Both the position numbers and the translations under genes were made by a program. DNA of 64,000 nucleotides from Silene conica (taxonomy: Eukaryota; Streptophyta; Magnoliopsida; Caryophyllales; Caryophyllaceae). The stretch is taken from contig CM055318.2 of NCBI GenBank assembly GCA_029255685.2, positions 7,569,001-7,633,000 of the forward strand. Direction: 5' to 3'. Shown here in pieces: positions 54,650-64,000 of the stretch (the stretch's first letter is position 1; each line of letters starts with the position of its first letter). The notes beneath the pieces are model-generated. The model did not search any database. It had not been told where the DNA came from and saw only the letters and a list, made by a program, of their open reading frames with translations.

Positions 54650-57600
54650 TCAATCACGTTCCCACCAGACCCCCCCTCTTGTAGACAGCCCATCCATATA
54701 CCCTTGGTACTCGTCAACCATCCTCCGTAAACCGACAATGACAACCTCTGCATTCGGGGGGGATTCCTCGAAAAGGCGTGAGTTCCTGATGGACCAAACA
54801 GCCCATAACAGCGCCAAAAACTGCCCCTTGTCCGCCCCATCCAGTCGTTTAAGAGCCTCGAGCAGCCATCTCGCGAAAGAAGTATCAGCCACATTCTCAA
54901 TCACTTCAGCCAACCCACTTGCCTCCCAATGTACTCTGGTCCAATGACAACGAAATAAAGCATGGATCACGGTTTCCACTTCAGTTCCGCAAAACCCGCA
55001 TTTATCAGACTCGCTGCAATGACGTCGGAACAGAGCCTCCTTCACAGCAAGCATACCGGTACAACCTCGCCAAAGAAAATGGAGAAGTTTAGGTGGGACT
55101 TTCAAACCCCACAATTTCCTCCACACCTCTTCTCCCAACCCAGGAATAGCCAATCTATGTGAGTCAGATGGAGCATCCATACCCAGCCAATAGCCTGTTT
55201 TTACCGTGTACTCGCCATTCCTTGAGGGCCACCAGAAGCGTTGATCAGTGGGCAGGTTGCGGCTAATAGGGATTCGCATGACCATATGGGCTTCGTGATT
55301 CAAGAGGACCGCCTTCAGCTCCTCTTCTTTCCATGTTCCTGTATTATCATCAATAAAATTTGCAACCACCAAGTTCGCATCAGCCTCAATGTTAGGTGAC
55401 GGTTTTAGAACAACTCTCCCATCAGGAATCCAGGGTTCACTCCATAAATTAACGCTCCTACCATTTCCAATGCGCCATCCCAGCCCTTCTAACAGTAGTG
55501 ATTTTGAACCCCACACGCTGCGCCATGTATAGCTCGGGTCATAGCCCCTTCGAGCCTCAAGGACCGACGAATTTTTGTAATAACGTGCTGTCAATACTTT
55601 GCTCACAAGAGAGTTGGGGTTAGTAGACAACCTCCACATTTGTTTTGCAAGAAGAGCTTGATTAAACACTCGTAGATCCCGAAAACCCATTCCACCATGT
55701 GCCTTTGGCTTACACAGCTTCTGCCACTGCCACCAATGGATACGCCTCTTCTCCTCCGACGTACCCCACCAAAATCTAGCCAACATCGCATGTATCTCAT
55801 CAATAATACCACTGGGAATAGCAAATAAACTCATAAGATAGGTTGGTATGGCCTGTACAACAGATTTAATGAGCACCTCCTTCCCGGGCTTTGACAGTAG
55901 CTTTTCCTTCCACCCCTGAAGCTTCTTCCATATTCTTTCCTTGAGAGTTGCGAAGACTGTCTTTTTGGACTTACCAATAACCGTAGGGATCCCGAGATAT
56001 TTTTCATGTCGATCAACTTCTCTTACACCCAATCTTTCACACAACAATGTACGGATATCCACACTAACCTTTTTGCTAAAAACCACATCCGATTTGGAAT
56101 AATTAATCTTCTGTCCCGATGCTCTTTCGTATTTGCTAATCATGTCAGCTATAGTCGAGCACTCTCTTAAATTGGCTCTAGTAAAAAGGATGCTGTCATC
56201 CGCGAAAAAAAGGTGTGATATAGAAGGCGCCCCTCGACATACCGCAACCCCATGGAGATCTCCCCTACTCAGGGCATCTTTTATTAAGTATGAGAACGCA
56301 TCCGCACACATAAGAAATAAGTACGGGGATATGGGGTCCCCTTGACGCAATCCTCTACTCGGTTTTACAAGCCCCGACACTTTCCCGTTGATAACGAAGG
56401 AGTGAGCTACCGTAGAAACACAACCCATCACTCGGGTCCTCCATTGACTAGAGAACCCCATTCTTGCCATTAGCTGATCGAGAAAAACCCATTCCACTCT
56501 GTCATACGCCTTGCTCATATCAAGTTTAAGTGCAATATTCCCGCTCCTCCCATCCCCACCCCTCTTCATGGCATGAAAAATATCGAACGCGATGAGGGCA
56601 TTATCAGTTATAAGTCTCCCCGGAGTGAAAGCACTTTGGTTCTCCGAAATTATAGAGTTCAAGAACGGTTTTAATCTGTTCGCCAATACCTTCGATATGA
56701 TTTTGTATAAGACATTACACAAGCTTATGGGTCGGTAGTCCGAAACTGTCCGCGGAGAGTTACACTTTGGAATCAGAACAACATTAGTATTATTAATATT
56801 TTCAATGTCCCCCTCGCCATTCCACCATTTCTGAACAAACTCACACACATCATTACCCACACAGTCCCAATATTTTTGGTAAAAAATTGCGTGCATTCCG
56901 TCGGGACCCGGGGCTTTGGTAGGGTGCATACAGAAAAGAGCCGACTTTATTTCTTCATTTGAGACCGGGCTATCAAGACATACATTCATACCATCCGTCA
57001 CCACCATTGGGACCCCTGCCAAAACCTCTTCCATGTCCCTGGGATTACTAGTAGCAAACAGAGAAGCAAAGAAACGCTCAAGTACCTGGGTGTACTCCTC
57101 CTCTTTTGTGCACCATTGTCCGTGTTCATTTTCCAGTCCCTGTATCGTATTTTTCTTCCTCCGCTGTTTAGCCTTATGGTGAAAATAGCTAGTGTTTTTG
57201 TCACCATCCCTAAGCTCATTTTTTTTCGCCCTCGTCAGCCAGTAGGTTTCAGTTTGTCTTCTAAGTTCCTCCAACTCCGTCACCAAGCTTCGACATTTGG
57301 TAAGCATATCATTGCATGGGGGCTGTTTCTGCCAGAACACTAAATCCGCTTCTCGGTCACGCAACCTCTTCTTGATGTCCCCAAACCTCTCCTTAGCCCA
57401 ACTCGTGAGCTTCGCAGCACAAGCACTAATACGAACAGGGACATCCTCACCCACCTCTCCTTCCCATGCCTCACGCACCACTTCTCCACATTGTGACTCT
57501 GAAGCCCAAAAGGGCTCAAACTTAAAGCTCCTACGTCCTCTCCCCCATCTCAGATTCTCGTCTTGTTTGATAAGGATGGCAGCATGATCCGATGACAAAA

Positions 57601-58255
57601 TTGGGAGGTGTTGAACAAACGAGTTCGGGAACAAGGCACTCCAATCGGTAGAGGCAATGGCCCTATCCAGACGTTCGCGAATCAGCGTAGTCAAATCACT
57701 ACCCCGTTGCCATGTGAATCTGTTGCCCCTGAACCCCATGTCATATAAAGCACAATCGTCAATGGCACCCCGAAATGCGTCCATGAGGGCTTCTCTTCGA
57801 ACCGCCCCTCCTTCTTTCTCGCTCATACTCGTAATCTCGTTGAAGTCACCGAATAAGATAGTAGGAATATTATTACCAGAACACATACTCCTCATTAAAT
57901 CCCACGTTTTATATTTATTCCCCGACTCCGGCCATCCATACACCCCACCCGCACGCCATATAGGACTATTATTATCATCATGAACATCAACGAGAATATG
58001 ATTTTTGTTGTACGAAACCAGCTGAACATTAACATCTCTCCACCAGAGGCCAAGACCTCCTGATCTCCCACTACTACTAAGGCATATCCCTGAACTGAAA
58101 CCGCATTTTCCCCGAATGATTTCCAACTCCCGTGCACTAATCTTAGTTTCCATAACAAAAACAAAATTTGGGCCCTCCCTCCAACACCAATCACGGAGGG
58201 TCCCGACTGTCAAGGGGTTCCCCAGCCCTTGACAGTTCCAACTTAAGATTTTCAT
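54650..58255 (-). CDS. LINE ORF2 (endonuclease, reverse transcriptase)
   Basis: 1201 residues are open. The apurinic-type endonuclease opens MKILSWNCQGLGNP, with METKIS and GDFNEI later. The reverse transcriptase carries KAPGPDGM, LKLDMSKAYDRVEW, GLRQGDPISPYLF and the catalytic FADDSILF. A zf-RVT segment near the end holds CGFCGTEVETVIHALFRCHW. The frame stops at 54650 just before an RNase H domain that continues in other frames, so ORF2 has lost its C-terminal part. Confidence 0.92.
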   Translation of the reverse strand: MKILSWNCQGLGNPLTVGTLRDWCWREGPNFVFVMETKISARELEIIRGKCGFSSGICLSSSGRSGGLGLWWRDVNVQLVSYNKNHILVDVHDDNNSPIWRAGGVYGWPESGNKYKTWDLMRSMCSGNNIPTILFGDFNEITSMSEKEGGAVRREALMDAFRGAIDDCALYDMGFRGNRFTWQRGSDLTTLIRERLDRAIASTDWSALFPNSFVQHLPILSSDHAAILIKQDENLRWGRGRRSFKFEPFWASESQCGEVVREAWEGEVGEDVPVRISACAAKLTSWAKERFGDIKKRLRDREADLVFWQKQPPCNDMLTKCRSLVTELEELRRQTETYWLTRAKKNELRDGDKNTSYFHHKAKQRRKKNTIQGLENEHGQWCTKEEEYTQVLERFFASLFATSNPRDMEEVLAGVPMVVTDGMNVCLDSPVSNEEIKSALFCMHPTKAPGPDGMHAIFYQKYWDCVGNDVCEFVQKWWNGEGDIENINNTNVVLIPKCNSPRTVSDYRPISLCNVLYKIISKVLANRLKPFLNSIISENQSAFTPGRLITDNALIAFDIFHAMKRGGDGRSGNIALKLDMSKAYDRVEWVFLDQLMARMGFSSQWRTRVMGCVSTVAHSFVINGKVSGLVKPSRGLRQGDPISPYLFLMCADAFSYLIKDALSRGDLHGVAVCRGAPSISHLFFADDSILFTRANLRECSTIADMISKYERASGQKINYSKSDVVFSKKVSVDIRTLLCERLGVREVDRHEKYLGIPTVIGKSKKTVFATLKERIWKKLQGWKEKLLSKPGKEVLIKSVVQAIPTYLMSLFAIPSGIIDEIHAMLARFWWGTSEEKRRIHWWQWQKLCKPKAHGGMGFRDLRVFNQALLAKQMWRLSTNPNSLVSKVLTARYYKNSSVLEARRGYDPSYTWRSVWGSKSLLLEGLGWRIGNGRSVNLWSEPWIPDGRVVLKPSPNIEADANLVVANFIDDNTGTWKEEELKAVLLNHEAHMVMRIPISRNLPTDQRFWWPSRNGEYTVKTGYWLGMDAPSDSHRLAIPGLGEEVWRKLWGLKVPPKLLHFLWRGCTGMLAVKEALFRRHCSESDKCGFCGTEVETVIHALFRCHWTRVHWEASGLAEVIENVADTSFARWLLEALKRLDGADKGQFLALLWAVWSIRNSRLFEESPPNAEVVIVGLRRMVDEYQGYMDGLSTRGGVWWERD

Positions 58256-59559
58256 TGTTGTTCGCGGTGCTGGGGTTCCCCAGTCACCGCTACTTCCATA
58301 TGTGTGGCCACGTTTGTATCATTCCCCCTCGCTTTTTTCGCTACCAATAATTCCCCTCCACTGTCAAGCACATTACCACGCTCCATACTATCGCTCTTCC
58401 TCTTCCCACCCGGTTCTATGTGTCTCCCCATATCAACTCCTACATTCACGTTGTTTTGTATCTCCCTTCTGCGAATTATAACTTTGCGAGGACCTTGATG
58501 GGGATAAACATGGTGTTGCTCGTTTGACTCGGCTGTACTCCTGGTAATATTTTGGTCTGGTCGTGGTATACAAGAATTAGTAGAGGACCCCTCATCCACC
58601 CCCTTCGCCTTCCCCTGATTCCCGTCCGACTTAGAGACACTATTAGCACCGTTGTGTGATATAGAGACATCCCTTAGAAGTTTGACCATTCGATTAATTT
58701 CCCTTTCCTCCTTGTCTAACTCTTCTGCCCTCTCAAAATCAAGCTTTCTCCCAGCCTTACTACGCCCCTCTGTTTCCTCTTGTTTCGCCACAACACGCCA
58801 TGGTGAGGCCTTAAGCCAATCCCCGAACTTGCGATTTTCCCCTATCGACCCGTGCCTATCTCCACAATCCTTCTCACCATGTCCCAACCTACCACATACA
58901 TAACAGAAAAGTTGTAGATTCGCGTAACTTATTCGCACCTTCCATGTCTTCCCCCCTTTCCCCTTCATGGTTATCGATGAAACTAAAGGTTTCCGAACAT
59001 CCAACACCACACGAAGACGCATAGAACGATTAATAGAGGGATTTACTGAATTATCGATATCCACAAAGGTGCCAATAGCGTTACCAATGTTTACAGCGTT
59101 TTCCTTATTCTGACGCCCTATCACCGGTAGATCGTAGATACGAACCCAAAAGGGTGTAAAGAAAAGCGGTACCTTAGAGGGGATAACATCCCCTTGTAAG
59201 TCAATAAGGATTAGAAGATGCCGCTCAAAGTGCCACGGTTGTTCCGACAGTATCCTCCTTTTATCAGCCACATTCGTGAATTCAAAGGAAATAGTTTTCT
59301 TCTGCTTATCAACAATCTCCCCTACAACCTTATCTCGTGTTTTCCATGCCCTAATCATGGTTTCGATTAGGGCATTGAGATTAACGTTCCTTTCCGTCCA
59401 TAGCCGCCCCACAACGAATCCCGTTTCGACATCAGCCTCCTCATCCCCATCAATTAACCAATCAATCTCGACATTATCCCTATCATCCCCTCCATCCAAC
59501 TCACCATCCGTACCAGGCATGTTGAGGTTAATATCTTTTACGTGATTTGCCGCCGCCAT
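58252..59559 (-). CDS. LINE ORF1 (RNA-binding, DUF4283 and zinc knuckle)
   Basis: About 435 residues from the second Met (gcATGGCGGCGG context at 59559); a further Met lies eight codons upstream. A DUF4283-type domain (FTNVADKRRILSEQPWHFE, FWVRIYDLP) is followed by a CCHC knuckle, CYVCGRLGHGEKDC. The tail is basic. It would coat LINE RNA and deliver it to the nucleus. Its stop overlaps the ORF2 start as ATGA at 58255-58252, suggesting stop-restart translation. No break is seen. Confidence 0.9.
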   Translation of the reverse strand: MAAANHVKDINLNMPGTDGELDGGDDRDNVEIDWLIDGDEEADVETGFVVGRLWTERNVNLNALIETMIRAWKTRDKVVGEIVDKQKKTISFEFTNVADKRRILSEQPWHFERHLLILIDLQGDVIPSKVPLFFTPFWVRIYDLPVIGRQNKENAVNIGNAIGTFVDIDNSVNPSINRSMRLRVVLDVRKPLVSSITMKGKGGKTWKVRISYANLQLFCYVCGRLGHGEKDCGDRHGSIGENRKFGDWLKASPWRVVAKQEETEGRSKAGRKLDFERAEELDKEEREINRMVKLLRDVSISHNGANSVSKSDGNQGKAKGVDEGSSTNSCIPRPDQNITRSTAESNEQHHVYPHQGPRKVIIRRREIQNNVNVGVDMGRHIEPGGKRKSDSMERGNVLDSGGELLVAKKARGNDTNVATHMEVAVTGEPQHREQQ

Positions 59560-59749
59560 GCTTCGCCAAACGTACGAAAACAAAAGAAAGAGACAAAGGA
59601 AAAGGACAAAAAGGAGAAAAGAACGTTAAGAAGAGAACAAAAGCGCAAAAAACCTTGACCAATCAAGGAGATAACCCTAGGAAGCCCTAGGAACCGACAC
59701 CCTCCCAAGGAAACCCTAGAGGGAACTTTTTTTCTCAAAATTATTGCAA

Positions 59750-61105
59750 ATTAATAACAATAAAAATTTGATAATAACAAACCCCAATTTAATACGAGCG
59801 TGTAATTTAAAGGTCGTGATTTTTCACATCATACATTTTTTTACACTTTTACCCATTCTATATTTTCGTTCCTACACCAATTTATTTTCTTTTTCCTTCC
59901 TTCATCTCCCGTCACCACCGTCCACCAACGCCATCCCCGTTCACACCACCTTGATTTGGTCAGTCCAATTGTCGGCCAATAGACAACAGTTCTCCGGTCA
60001 AGCTCACTCCTTCCAACCTCAATTTCGCTACTCCGGCCAACCAATATATTTTGTTGCTGAAAAGCACACAAAAAAAAGACTCCCCGACGCAATGTATAAT
60101 TCATGTATACAATTAACTCCGACATTAATTATTTGCTACGCATTGTCTATGTCACACATTCAAATTAGGGTTTACTGTTAGTATCATTTGCAATTACTGT
60201 AATTTTAGCTCACCCAAGATTTCAAGATAACTTTTTTCGACGGTTAATACTGTTTTTTTGTCAATTGTACCATAGTTATATATATTCACAAAATTCCAGG
60301 TAAACCCTAATATTTTCAATTAAATGTATTTATAATTGTTAAACAACAAAACTACTTCCCTAATTGACTAATTATAATTCATAGTCTACGCTTTTACAAT
60401 AATTAGATTGATTTTAGAGAAAAAGGTAATATGTATATATAAGGCTTGATTTGTCCAGGTTTAGAATAAAAAGGGTAGGATCTGGAAACTTAATGAAAAG
60501 TAAAATCGTGTATAAAAAAGTAATTTCGTAATTTAAACCTGCTCCAATTAACCCGTTTGTCAACACTAATAAAACATGGTTGTTGCATACTTATCTCTCA
60601 TTATATTAGTCAAATTTTTTATTTTTTTTCGAAGATAATGTTTACACAATTAGTATAGCTCATTAGGCCATACATACAAGATACATGTTACAGTTCATAA
60701 TTACATAATACACTTAAAAAACAAGAATAATAGACTTGATAGGATGGATAAGTTGACATCATCTAGACTACATTGCTCAAATTATTTTACTCATGTGAGA
60801 GGGTGGCACGCTCCGGTCGAGACTCGAGGCTGCCACTCGGCCCTGACAATATACGATTGGGTGGCGCCCTATTACGAGTCGAGGAAGTATCACGGTGGAG
60901 ATTGGTGAGAAACTATATACAGCATAAAGAGCCAAAAACAGCAATCTTTGTCTAAAACATATACAGCATATATTTAGAGGCTGAAGATAGACTGATAACA
61001 GCAAGTAACGAAAGACACCCCTTCCTTTCTTATCCCAACAGACAACAAAAAAAAACAACAAAAACAACACAACAGACTGGTTTTAAACATCCTTCTCCTG
61101 TTCCC
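59750..61105 (+). other. Intergenic and promoter of ndhO
   Basis: No gene is recognised. A 145-codon frame at 59744-60181 lacks family features and is S/P/T-rich low complexity. A short GC-rich island at about 60795-60900 (gctccggtcgagactcgagg, cgaggaagtatcacggtg) stands out in AT-rich sequence; I cannot assign it. The ndhO leader before 61106 is CA-rich (acaacaaaaacaacacaaca). Confidence 0.45.
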
Positions 61106-62484
61106 ATGGCGTTTTCGACAGCTCTCTCAAATGCTCACCCATTCTCATGCTTCTCTTCTCTTCCTCAAACTACCAAACTCACCTCCTTTCGACGACACTT
61201 ATCAGTTAAAGCTGTCAGTGCTTCTGAACCAACTGAAACAGACAGTAAACAGAAACAACAAGTGACTGAAACTCCGCAAATCAAAGCTCAGGCTCCTCCT
61301 AAGAAGCCCGTTTATTCAAGTGGGTATTTCATTTTGGTTCATCTTTTTCTTTTTGTATGCTTCATTTGCTTGAAAACATATGTTTTGATCTGATCACTGA
61401 CTGTCATTCTTTCCTGGCAGTGAAAAAAGGTCAGATTGTAAGGGTGGACAAGGAGAAGTACCTCAACAGTATCAACGTGCGTTCATTGTCTTCGTCTGTA
61501 ATATGAAACTTTATTATGGGTCATCTTGATTCTGAAAAATATCTCAACGTTTTCACAATTCGGCTCAGGTTGCATACCTCTGCTTGTGGCTCATCCTTTT
61601 CCTCGCTGTAGTAGGAGCCTTTGAGGCATTGAACTAACACTGTAAAAACCAGTGGAAGTAGTGAACTTTTGTAACTCATTCAGAATCTGACCTGAACCCA
61701 GCATTCTCTGGCCAATTCCGTTGGATGGAACTGAAAATTTAATACTTACCTAATGTAATCATCCCTGTGTGGTATAAGCAATGATTAATTGTTTGTTCTG
61801 TCGCTGTTTACGAGCAGTACTTATCAGTTGGACATCCAACCTACTTCAAGGGGCTAGACTACATTTACGAGGATCGTGGAGAGGTACTACTTTCTCTTCT
61901 TTAGCTCTCAACATGGAGCCATGAAGCCTGATGTTAATTTTCTTCAACTTTGCATGCAGGTACTGGATTTACGCAATTTCGTGACAGGGGAATATGCACT
62001 TGTAAGTAACTCCAGCCCTGAAAACACTCATTTGGTCTTCGAATATGATAGAATACATCAAAATGATTCACTTAGGTATCCATGGATACATGGGTGCATT
62101 ATAATCAACCGGAAATCATACCAGTGTTTTCAATACAAGGGAAAGGTTTCGGATATGGGATTCTGATTTCCTTATGAAAGAAGCCCGGGACGTTGATTGT
62201 TGTTGTTTATGTAAATAATCAATAGTGAAAGTAGTTGAACAAGATTGTTAAAACTGCAGGTTGCATGGGTTGGTATCCCAACATCGCCGGCTTGGCTCCC
62301 AACAGATATGCTCATCAAGGTATGTAGACATTGTTAGCTCATTAAACGGATCAAATACCGTCATATTATTCGAGCATCACTATTGACTATCTGAGCTATT
62401 CTGCAAATGGTGAATAAACTGATCTGACTTACAACTCTGTGTTTCTCTTTGCAGTCTGACAAGCTCGACTATGAACGGTTGTAG
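61106..62484 (+). CDS. ndhO: NAD(P)H-quinone oxidoreductase subunit O, chloroplastic, six exons
   Basis: Exons are 61106-61319, 61421-61476, 61818-61883, 61960-62001, 62260-62319 and 62455-62484. All introns are GT-AG, total 468 nt, 155 residues. The N-terminus is a Ser/Thr-rich transit peptide (AFSTALSNAHPFSCF). The mature part reads PVYSMKKGQIVRVDKEKY, YLSVGHPTYFKGLDYIYEDRG, VLDLRNFVTGEYAL and VAWVGIPTSPAWLPTDMLIK, nearly the Arabidopsis NdhO sequence. The subunit belongs to the stromal arm (subcomplex A) of the thylakoid NDH complex, which drives cyclic electron flow around photosystem I. The S/MKK junction codon is split by intron 1. A MITE lies about 210 bp downstream. Confidence 0.96.
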
Positions 62485-62692
62485 TGATTCATCCCGTGCA
62501 GAACTAGAAGATAGATTTATTTTCCCATGTGAAATGTAATATAATGTATATGGTGATGTATAAGTCAACTGGCTGATCTTCAGATAATCTGCATAAATAG
62601 TTTATGATGTACCATACTGAAACAGAGGAGAGTTAATTCAAGTCTGAGTACAGCTTGTGACTGGCCTTTTGTTTGGATACAAGAAACGGTAA

Positions 62693-62865
62693 CAAAGCGT
62701 CTTGCTTGTGACGGACACTATCCGTCACACGCTGAAGATGGTTATTGCCCCTTTCACAATAAGGCAAGTGGCGGGAAATGGAGCACCCCGTGAATAGTGT
62801 CACTTACATATTGTGAGAGGGACACTATCCGTCTACAGCTCGCCCGTCTTCAATGAAATTTTGTG
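62693..62865. mobile_element. Mutator-type MITE downstream of ndhO
   Basis: It begins near CAAAGCGTCTTGCTTGTGAC and ends CAATGAAATTTTGTG, aligning end to end with the 187-bp family (CTCGCCCGTCTTCAATG vs CTCCCGTCTACAATG). Flanks aaacggtaa and ttaaggtaa agree at 6 of 9 positions, so the duplication is worn or the left end is off by a few bases. Confidence 0.65.
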
Positions 62866-63618
62866 TTAAGGTAAAGGCCTGATTCTGGAATTTAAGCATC
62901 TACTACTTTACCATATTGTCTCGAGGGCATTGATTCGTCTATGGTGATGTCCAATATAAGCGACCTTAAAGAAACAAATAGACTATTTCGGAAAAACCCA
63001 GTACGAATATTGTGCCATCAAATCCATCAAGGACAGTCTGCGTACGAGTAAGATGTATTAGAACTCCACTAAATCATAAGCATGATCCGTCAAGACATTA
63101 GTTCGAGCAAAGACTAACAGAACCCAACCAAACACCAAGAGAATTCTCAAGAGTCAAGATTGATCTTGTTTAAAACTTGGTATACAAACTAAAGTTTATT
63201 CCTCTATGTAATGAAAACAAGAATACAATAACGGCTGCATCTATCTTTACAAATGGTGCTGCGTCAAGTTTGCTGCATTTCTGACCAGAAGTAACAGAGC
63301 CACAATGGTGACTGTTGAGCTACTGATCGGTAGTAGTCAGAACAAATCCTTTCAGCATGAGAGGTGACGGTACACTGTAAATCTTATAACCTTCTAAAAC
63401 AAAGGAACAGAAGAGTCGCACATTTGTTATCTGGTATTTCAGATATCCAGTGGACAAATTGTTGCATCACCTATATACTTTCACCCAGAAACCTAAAAAG
63501 TATACTCAACCCGACTTCAATCAAGGAAGAATTCTATACAAAAGCCTTATTCATCAATGTTAGCGCACTGTGCAGCCAGCATTTCTTCTACACTATGTTA
63601 CTGCGACTCTTCATATTA
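62866..63618. other. Intergenic, no feature recognised
   Basis: No gene or transposon end is convincing. Moderate AT content; short open frames lack any family pattern. Confidence 0.4.
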
Positions 63619-63860
63619 CTCCCTCCATCCCAATTATATTGTCCCCATTTGACTTTAACGGCTAATTCAGACTCTTGACTTTTTTTTGTTTCTATGAGTA
63701 TTTAACTGTTGCATCTTTTAAAAAATGAGACTATAAAGATAATTGTTTCGATAAATCAAATTTGTGTGCATCTACCTAGATTTAGAGAAACTAATGGTTA
63801 GAATTGACATTTATTACCACCAAAATCAAATAGGGGACAATAAATTTAGGATGGAAATAG
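63619..63860. mobile_element. Stowaway-like MITE (242 bp)
   Basis: The inverted ends CTCCCTCCATCCCAATTATA (then TTGTCCCC) and GGGGACAATAAATTTAGGAT (then GGAAATAG) are flanked by TA at 63617-63618 and 63861-63862. Confidence 0.87.
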
Positions 63861-64000
63861 TATTTCAGCATACTTGCTCCAAGACTCACCATTATGATAC
63901 GTGTGTGACGCGTGGACGCTTCATCATATCTCAAGGAAATGCAACATGATAAGTAGTTCAAAAGTACGACTTACAGTTACCTCCGATTAGCTATCTTTTA

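Larger units (their letters stand above)
54110..59739 (-). mobile_element. Full-length L1-type LINE
   Basis: Flanked by ATTATTGCAA at 54100-54109 and 59740-59749 (10-bp target duplication). A poly(A) of about 20 (T-run on +) lies at the left end and a GA-rich 5' end at the right. It has ORF1 with a zinc knuckle, ORF2 with endonuclease and reverse transcriptase, and an RNase H tail. Length is 5.63 kb. The complete 5' end, long open frames and exact duplication imply recent arrival. Confidence 0.93.

Noticed and set aside
54962-57983. Multiple + strand frames of 60-110 codons
   Set aside because: Antisense shadows of LINE ORF2.
59744-60181. 145-codon open frame near the ndhO promoter
   Set aside because: Ser/Pro/Thr-rich low-complexity sequence with no domain, no splice context and no support beyond length.

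Overview
The window is plant nuclear DNA from a eudicot. It is AT-rich, has spliced genes with GT-AG introns, plant gene families including a nuclear-encoded chloroplast NDH subunit, and many short DNA transposons. The repeated 'gacggatatatccgtc' and 'tacggagta' style MITE sequences remind me of Caryophyllales (Caryophyllaceae or Amaranthaceae). That is an impression, not a proof.

Layout. 1-1819: the 5' end (LTR plus primer-binding site) of a minus-strand LTR retrotransposon that runs off the left edge. It sits inside a MuDR-like Mutator element (about 1820-8850). That element has two convergent genes: a plant-mobile-domain/DUF1985-like protein on + (2311-3699) and a three-exon FAR1-type MULE transposase on - (8415-4727). 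A short motif is repeated through its non-coding spacers, including about 14 copies in transposase intron 2. 8.85-15.5 kb: a gene-free cluster of MITEs (Mutator-type with 9-bp target duplications, Stowaway, Tourist) and one Helitron. 15.7-20.6 kb: a seven-exon glutaredoxin-DEP-DUF547 gene. 22.2-27.0 kb: a five-exon GH28 polygalacturonase-like gene with a GC-AG first intron. 28.2-39.1 kb: a repeat block with Helitrons (one nested in another), a 4-kb non-coding inverted-ended element between two almost identical 0.56-kb direct repeats, and more MITEs. 39.4-40.1 kb: an organellar uL10-like ribosomal protein. 42.7-43.5 kb (-): a type I (M-gamma) MADS-box gene. 44.9-47.8 kb (-): the chloroplast ABC ATPase ABCI10. 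50.5-51.4 kb: a long hairpin-forming inverted duplication of an RPA1-like gene fragment, followed by an ABCG transporter exon fragment. 52.3-53.6 kb (-): an intronless BTB/WD40-like gene. 54.1-59.7 kb (-): an almost intact, apparently full-length L1-type LINE with a 10-bp target duplication. 61.1-62.5 kb: the six-exon ndhO gene.

The host genes are unrelated housekeeping, regulatory and cell-wall genes and form no pathway cluster, although two (ABCI10, NdhO) act in chloroplasts. I checked exon chains by splice phase: the glutaredoxin gene gives 593 codons plus stop, GH28 489, ABCI10 265 and NdhO 155. The most interesting system is the Mutator element. Its second gene plus dispersed motif arrays parallel the VANC anti-silencing system of Arabidopsis VANDAL transposons.
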